Assembly (NCBI GenBank): GCA_029882335.1
Contig: JAOUKW010000188.1
Span: 1-7,786, forward strand
DNA from: Candidatus Heimdallarchaeota archaeon
Lineage (GTDB): Archaea; Asgardarchaeota; Heimdallarchaeia; Heimdallarchaeales; Kariarchaeaceae
DNA: 7,786 bases
Direction: 5' to 3'
Shown here piece by piece: positions 6,048-7,786 of the stretch (within the stretch, counting starts at the first letter, position 1; every line of letters begins with the position of its first letter). The translations under genes and the position numbers were made by a program. Under the pieces are notes generated by a model. It searched no databases and had not been told where the DNA came from. It saw only the letters and a list, made by a program, of their open reading frames with translations.

Positions 6048-6854
6048 TCAGTTATCTATCCAATGCCCTTTTAAGACACAATCCGCACAAATTGTAACTC
6101 CGAAATTTTCATCCGGTACAACTTCTGTAATTTTACATATTTTACAAATCAAACTAATTTTATCTGTAGTTAGACAATCATCACAAAGTGTATCATCTCT
6201 CATTTTTGAGACTCTGTTGATAATACATTTAGTGCATATTATTGAGTTGCAATTGAAACATGTTTCGTATTTTTTTGAATGGTAACCAATTTTACATGTT
6301 TGGCATAATGATTTTCCTAATTTCTTCTGATACGAACATTTTCTGCACAATGTAATGGTGAATTCACCTGAAAGATATTTTTTTTGTAAATTAGTAGTGG
6401 TTTCTTCAATTTTATCATTTAATTCGAGCTCATGTTGTGCTTCAATATTCATTAACCAATTTCTATGTAACTCTCTTACTTCCCTTGCATTCCAATCGGT
6501 AGCAAATACCGGTTCAACAAATTCGTTGCTGCAGGCATTGCATATGTATTTGGGTTGTTTTGTCTTTCTAATCCTGAGAGATGACGAATCGCATGATGGA
6601 CATAGAGTGAGGGTATAACGATCCTGCATGATTTCAGGCAATAAGAATGGCTTGAGTTTTTTATTTTGGATTTCTCGTTCAATGATCTCTTGTAAAGCAT
6701 TTCGTTTTATACGGGTAAAATTTGGGAATGACCATGTTTGATTTACAACTAATACTGAATTTTCTGCTAAGCACCATTCACAAAATGATTTTTTTACTTT
6801 TTCCCTAGTAATTTTCCATTCTTCAGTTTCCCATATTGGTTTCTTCTTACTCAA
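6048..6854 (-). CDS. Cysteine-rich multi-zinc-finger protein with degenerate HNH-like N-terminus
   Basis: 268 residues containing ten CxxC pairs: 25/28, 85/88, 105/108, 170/173, 184/187, 199/202, 207/210, 224/227, 237/240 and 256/259. The start (WETEEWKITRE at 8-18, then CEWC at 25-28) resembles the opening of HNH nuclease domains in archaeal proteins, but the hallmark His pair appears lost (VVNQTW at 36-41). Residues 85-113 form a clear zinc ribbon with RKTKQPKYIC between the pairs. A Glu/Lys-rich helix (about 122-160) leads to a C-terminal array of CxxC knuckles. Function is unknown; nucleic-acid or protein binding is likely. The start chosen is TTG at 6854: an in-frame stop lies six codons upstream and the first internal Met (76) would cut off the first finger. 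A TATA-like box 23-34 bp upstream fits a leaderless message. The sugar dehydrogenase follows after 80 bp on the same strand. Confidence 0.78.
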   Translation of the reverse strand: MSKKKPIWETEEWKITREKVKKSFCEWCLAENSVLVVNQTWSFPNFTRIKRNALQEIIEREIQNKKLKPFLLPEIMQDRYTLTLCPSCDSSSLRIRKTKQPKYICNACSNEFVEPVFATDWNAREVRELHRNWLMNIEAQHELELNDKIEETTTNLQKKYLSGEFTITLCRKCSYQKKLGKSLCQTCKIGYHSKKYETCFNCNSIICTKCIINRVSKMRDDTLCDDCLTTDKISLICKICKITEVVPDENFGVTICADCVLKGHWIDN

Positions 6855-6877
6855 TACTACAATTTCGATCTAATTAG

Positions 6878-6891
6878 TGATATATTTATCA
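6878..6891 (-). promoter_or_regulatory. Candidate TATA box and dyad for the multi-zinc-finger gene
   Basis: On the minus strand this reads TGATAAATATATCA, containing TAAATATA centred about 30 bp before the TTG at 6854, the spacing expected for an archaeal leaderless transcript. The same bases form an inverted repeat, TGATA-4 nt-TATCA, so a regulator bound here would block TBP. This supports the unusual TTG start. Confidence 0.4.
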
Positions 6892-6952
6892 ATTCAAATA
6901 TGCATTTTCGAGTTTTTTTATTATAAATTAGAACAATCTACTAGATATTTTT

Positions 6953-6963
6953 TTTTATATCAC
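6953..6963 (+). promoter_or_regulatory. Candidate TATA box for the wHTH gene
   Basis: TTTTATATCAC at the end of a 9-T run. Its last eight bases (TATATCAC, 6956-6963) match exactly, on the other strand, the TATA-like element of the divergent gene (6877-6884). Transcription would start near 6983-6990, giving a leader of 30-40 nt. A second AT-rich box at 6988-6995 (TTATTAAA) is closer to the start and could instead drive a leaderless message. Confidence 0.3.
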
Positions 6964-6996
6964 AAAATTTCAATAATACTACCTAGTTATTAAATT

Positions 6997-7011
6997 ATGA
7001 TTAATTATCAT
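6997..7011. repeat. Inverted repeat just upstream of the wHTH start
   Basis: ATGAT (6997-7001), spacer TAATT, ATCAT (7007-7011). It ends 10 bp before the ATG at 7022, a common location for a self-repression operator of an ArsR-like protein. The arms are short, so the assignment is tentative. Confidence 0.28.
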
Positions 7012-7021
7012 GTAATTGGAA

Positions 7022-7525
7022 ATGAGTCCAAGTTATGTTGAAGATAGGATTTCAGCACTAAATCACCCCATGAGGGTCTCCTTGTATGATTTGATTAGAA
7101 AAGGTGTAAAATCCGCACCTGAAATGGCAAAAATTCTAGGAGAAGATAGAATCAATCTTTATCATCATCTCTCTCAATTAGAAAAAGCTGGGTTAATAAG
7201 TAGTTCTTATGATAGAGATAGGATTAAAGTCTATGAATTAATTTCACTCGAATCTCCTGAGGTTGATTTATTTTCAATTCAAAATAAAAATGAAGGAAAT
7301 GAGTTAATTCAAACAGAATCGAAAGTAATCTTAAACCCTCAAAATTTAAAATTACAAAAGAAATTTAGGAAAAAAATAAAGGAAATACTGGAAATTGAAA
7401 ATATAAAATTAAGTGATGATATGGATATAATGCAAGTTCAAATAATGTTTCAAAGTAAAAAATCCCAAGAGATTAAAAATGAAAATTTAGAAAAATTAAT
7501 TAGTGAAAGCTCTGCTAATTCATGA
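7022..7525 (+). CDS. ArsR-like winged helix-turn-helix transcriptional regulator
   Basis: 167 residues from the ATG at 7022. An in-frame TTG two codons earlier (7016) could extend it slightly; further upstream the frame closes with a TAA at 7013. Residues 4-73 form a winged HTH: NHPMRVSLYDLI (14-25), the second helix SAPEMAKILG (31-40), recognition helix RINLYHHLSQLEKAGLI (43-59), and a basic wing (60-73). This is the archaeal ArsR-like pattern, normally a dimer that represses its target promoters. There is no cysteine anywhere, so thiol metal sensing as in classical ArsR is excluded. Residues 105-167 are Lys/Glu-rich and probably helical, perhaps for dimerisation; I recognise no ligand domain. 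It is divergent from the multi-zinc-finger gene, and dyads in the shared region suggest self-regulation. The 3' end overlaps the opposing gene by 6 bp. Confidence 0.82.
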   Translation: MSPSYVEDRISALNHPMRVSLYDLIRKGVKSAPEMAKILGEDRINLYHHLSQLEKAGLISSSYDRDRIKVYELISLESPEVDLFSIQNKNEGNELIQTESKVILNPQNLKLQKKFRKKIKEILEIENIKLSDDMDIMQVQIMFQSKKSQEIKNENLEKLISESSANS

Positions 7526-7786
7526 TATCTCGAAAAGTATTACCAGTAATACTGGAAGATATAGGCGAACGATTTCTTTTGTGTTTATGCTATCATCATT
7601 ATGAGTATTAATTACTGTAGAAATAAAATCTATAAGTTCATTATCCTCATCGTATAATCTTTCTTCAATTTCTTTCGCGTTGTATTTGTTAAGTAATAAT
7701 GATATTGCTTCTGCAAACATGTTTGAATGCCAGTCTATACCTAAATCATTACCTGCTTCTCGGATATTTTCTACAAGTTCTGGATC
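7520..7786 (-). CDS. Hypothetical protein, C-terminal part (5' end outside window)
   Basis: The frame is open from the right edge to TGA at 7520-7522, giving 88 visible residues; an internal ATG at 7720 would give 66, but the frame continues past it without a stop, so the gene most likely begins outside the window. The visible part is acidic and probably all-helical, with clusters such as AKEIEERLYDEDNE and a hydrophobic end, RLYLPVLLVILFEIS. That last stretch is too short and too near the end for a firm transmembrane call. I do not recognise a family. It overlaps the end of the wHTH gene by 6 bp. Confidence 0.55.
   Translation of the reverse strand, partial: DPELVENIREAGNDLGIDWHSNMFAEAISLLLNKYNAKEIEERLYDEDNELIDFISTVINTHNDDSINTKEIVRLYLPVLLVILFEIS

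Noticed and set aside
6034..6700. Several open frames opposite or within the multi-zinc-finger gene
   Set aside because: The minus-strand frame with ten CxxC pairs is clearly the coding one; the others lack motifs and are shadows.
6944..6961. T-rich tract (GATAT, T run, ATATC) as a transcription terminator
   Set aside because: No gene ends nearby on the plus strand, since both flanking genes start from this region; it fits a promoter element better.

Overview
The window is AT-rich (roughly 30% GC by eye) and densely packed, and it looks archaeal. The gene set combines an F420-dependent NADP reductase, a type III-like (GG)PP synthase, an ArsR-like winged-helix regulator, many CxxC zinc-finger proteins and a RING-like zinc finger. 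Translation starts are mostly without a normally spaced Shine-Dalgarno, and TATA-like boxes lie where leaderless or short-leader archaeal promoters would be expected. An Asgard archaeon (Heimdallarchaeia-like) is my best guess because of the RING-type finger, zinc-ribbon proteins and base composition. That placement is inference; no rRNA or ribosomal protein is present to prove it.

Layout. (1) 3-1082, plus strand: the C-terminal part of a branched-chain aminotransferase, then sfsA 15 bp later. (2) 1083-1240: an intergenic region with a TATA-like box and two inverted repeats, leading to a polyprenyl diphosphate synthase (1241-2260, plus). (3) 2249-4055, minus strand: a two-TM membrane protein of unknown function, an NADPH:F420 reductase and a stand-alone receiver-domain protein, in transcription order. 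The last of these overlaps the synthase gene tail to tail. (4) 4149-4691, plus: a small protein with an N-terminal zinc ribbon and a C-terminal RING-like finger. It overlaps tail to tail with (5) 4663-6854, minus: a protein with ten CxxC pairs followed by a membrane-anchored PQQ-type sugar dehydrogenase. (6) 6855-7021: a divergent promoter region with symmetrical TATA-like octamers and dyads. (7) 7022-7525, plus: an ArsR-like wHTH regulator, overlapping tail to tail with a partial unknown gene that runs off the right edge on the minus strand.

How the genes relate. Most look like housekeeping or metabolic genes: branched-chain amino-acid transamination, isoprenoid chain synthesis for lipids or quinones, F420/NADP hydride exchange, and extracellular sugar oxidation. 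No single pathway links them, and I see no mobile element, CRISPR array, tRNA or rRNA. The least explained items are the RING-like protein, which keeps residues that contact E2 enzymes in eukaryotic E3 ligases, the ten-CxxC protein with a worn-down HNH-like start, and the doubly anchored sugar dehydrogenase with an altered active-site motif.
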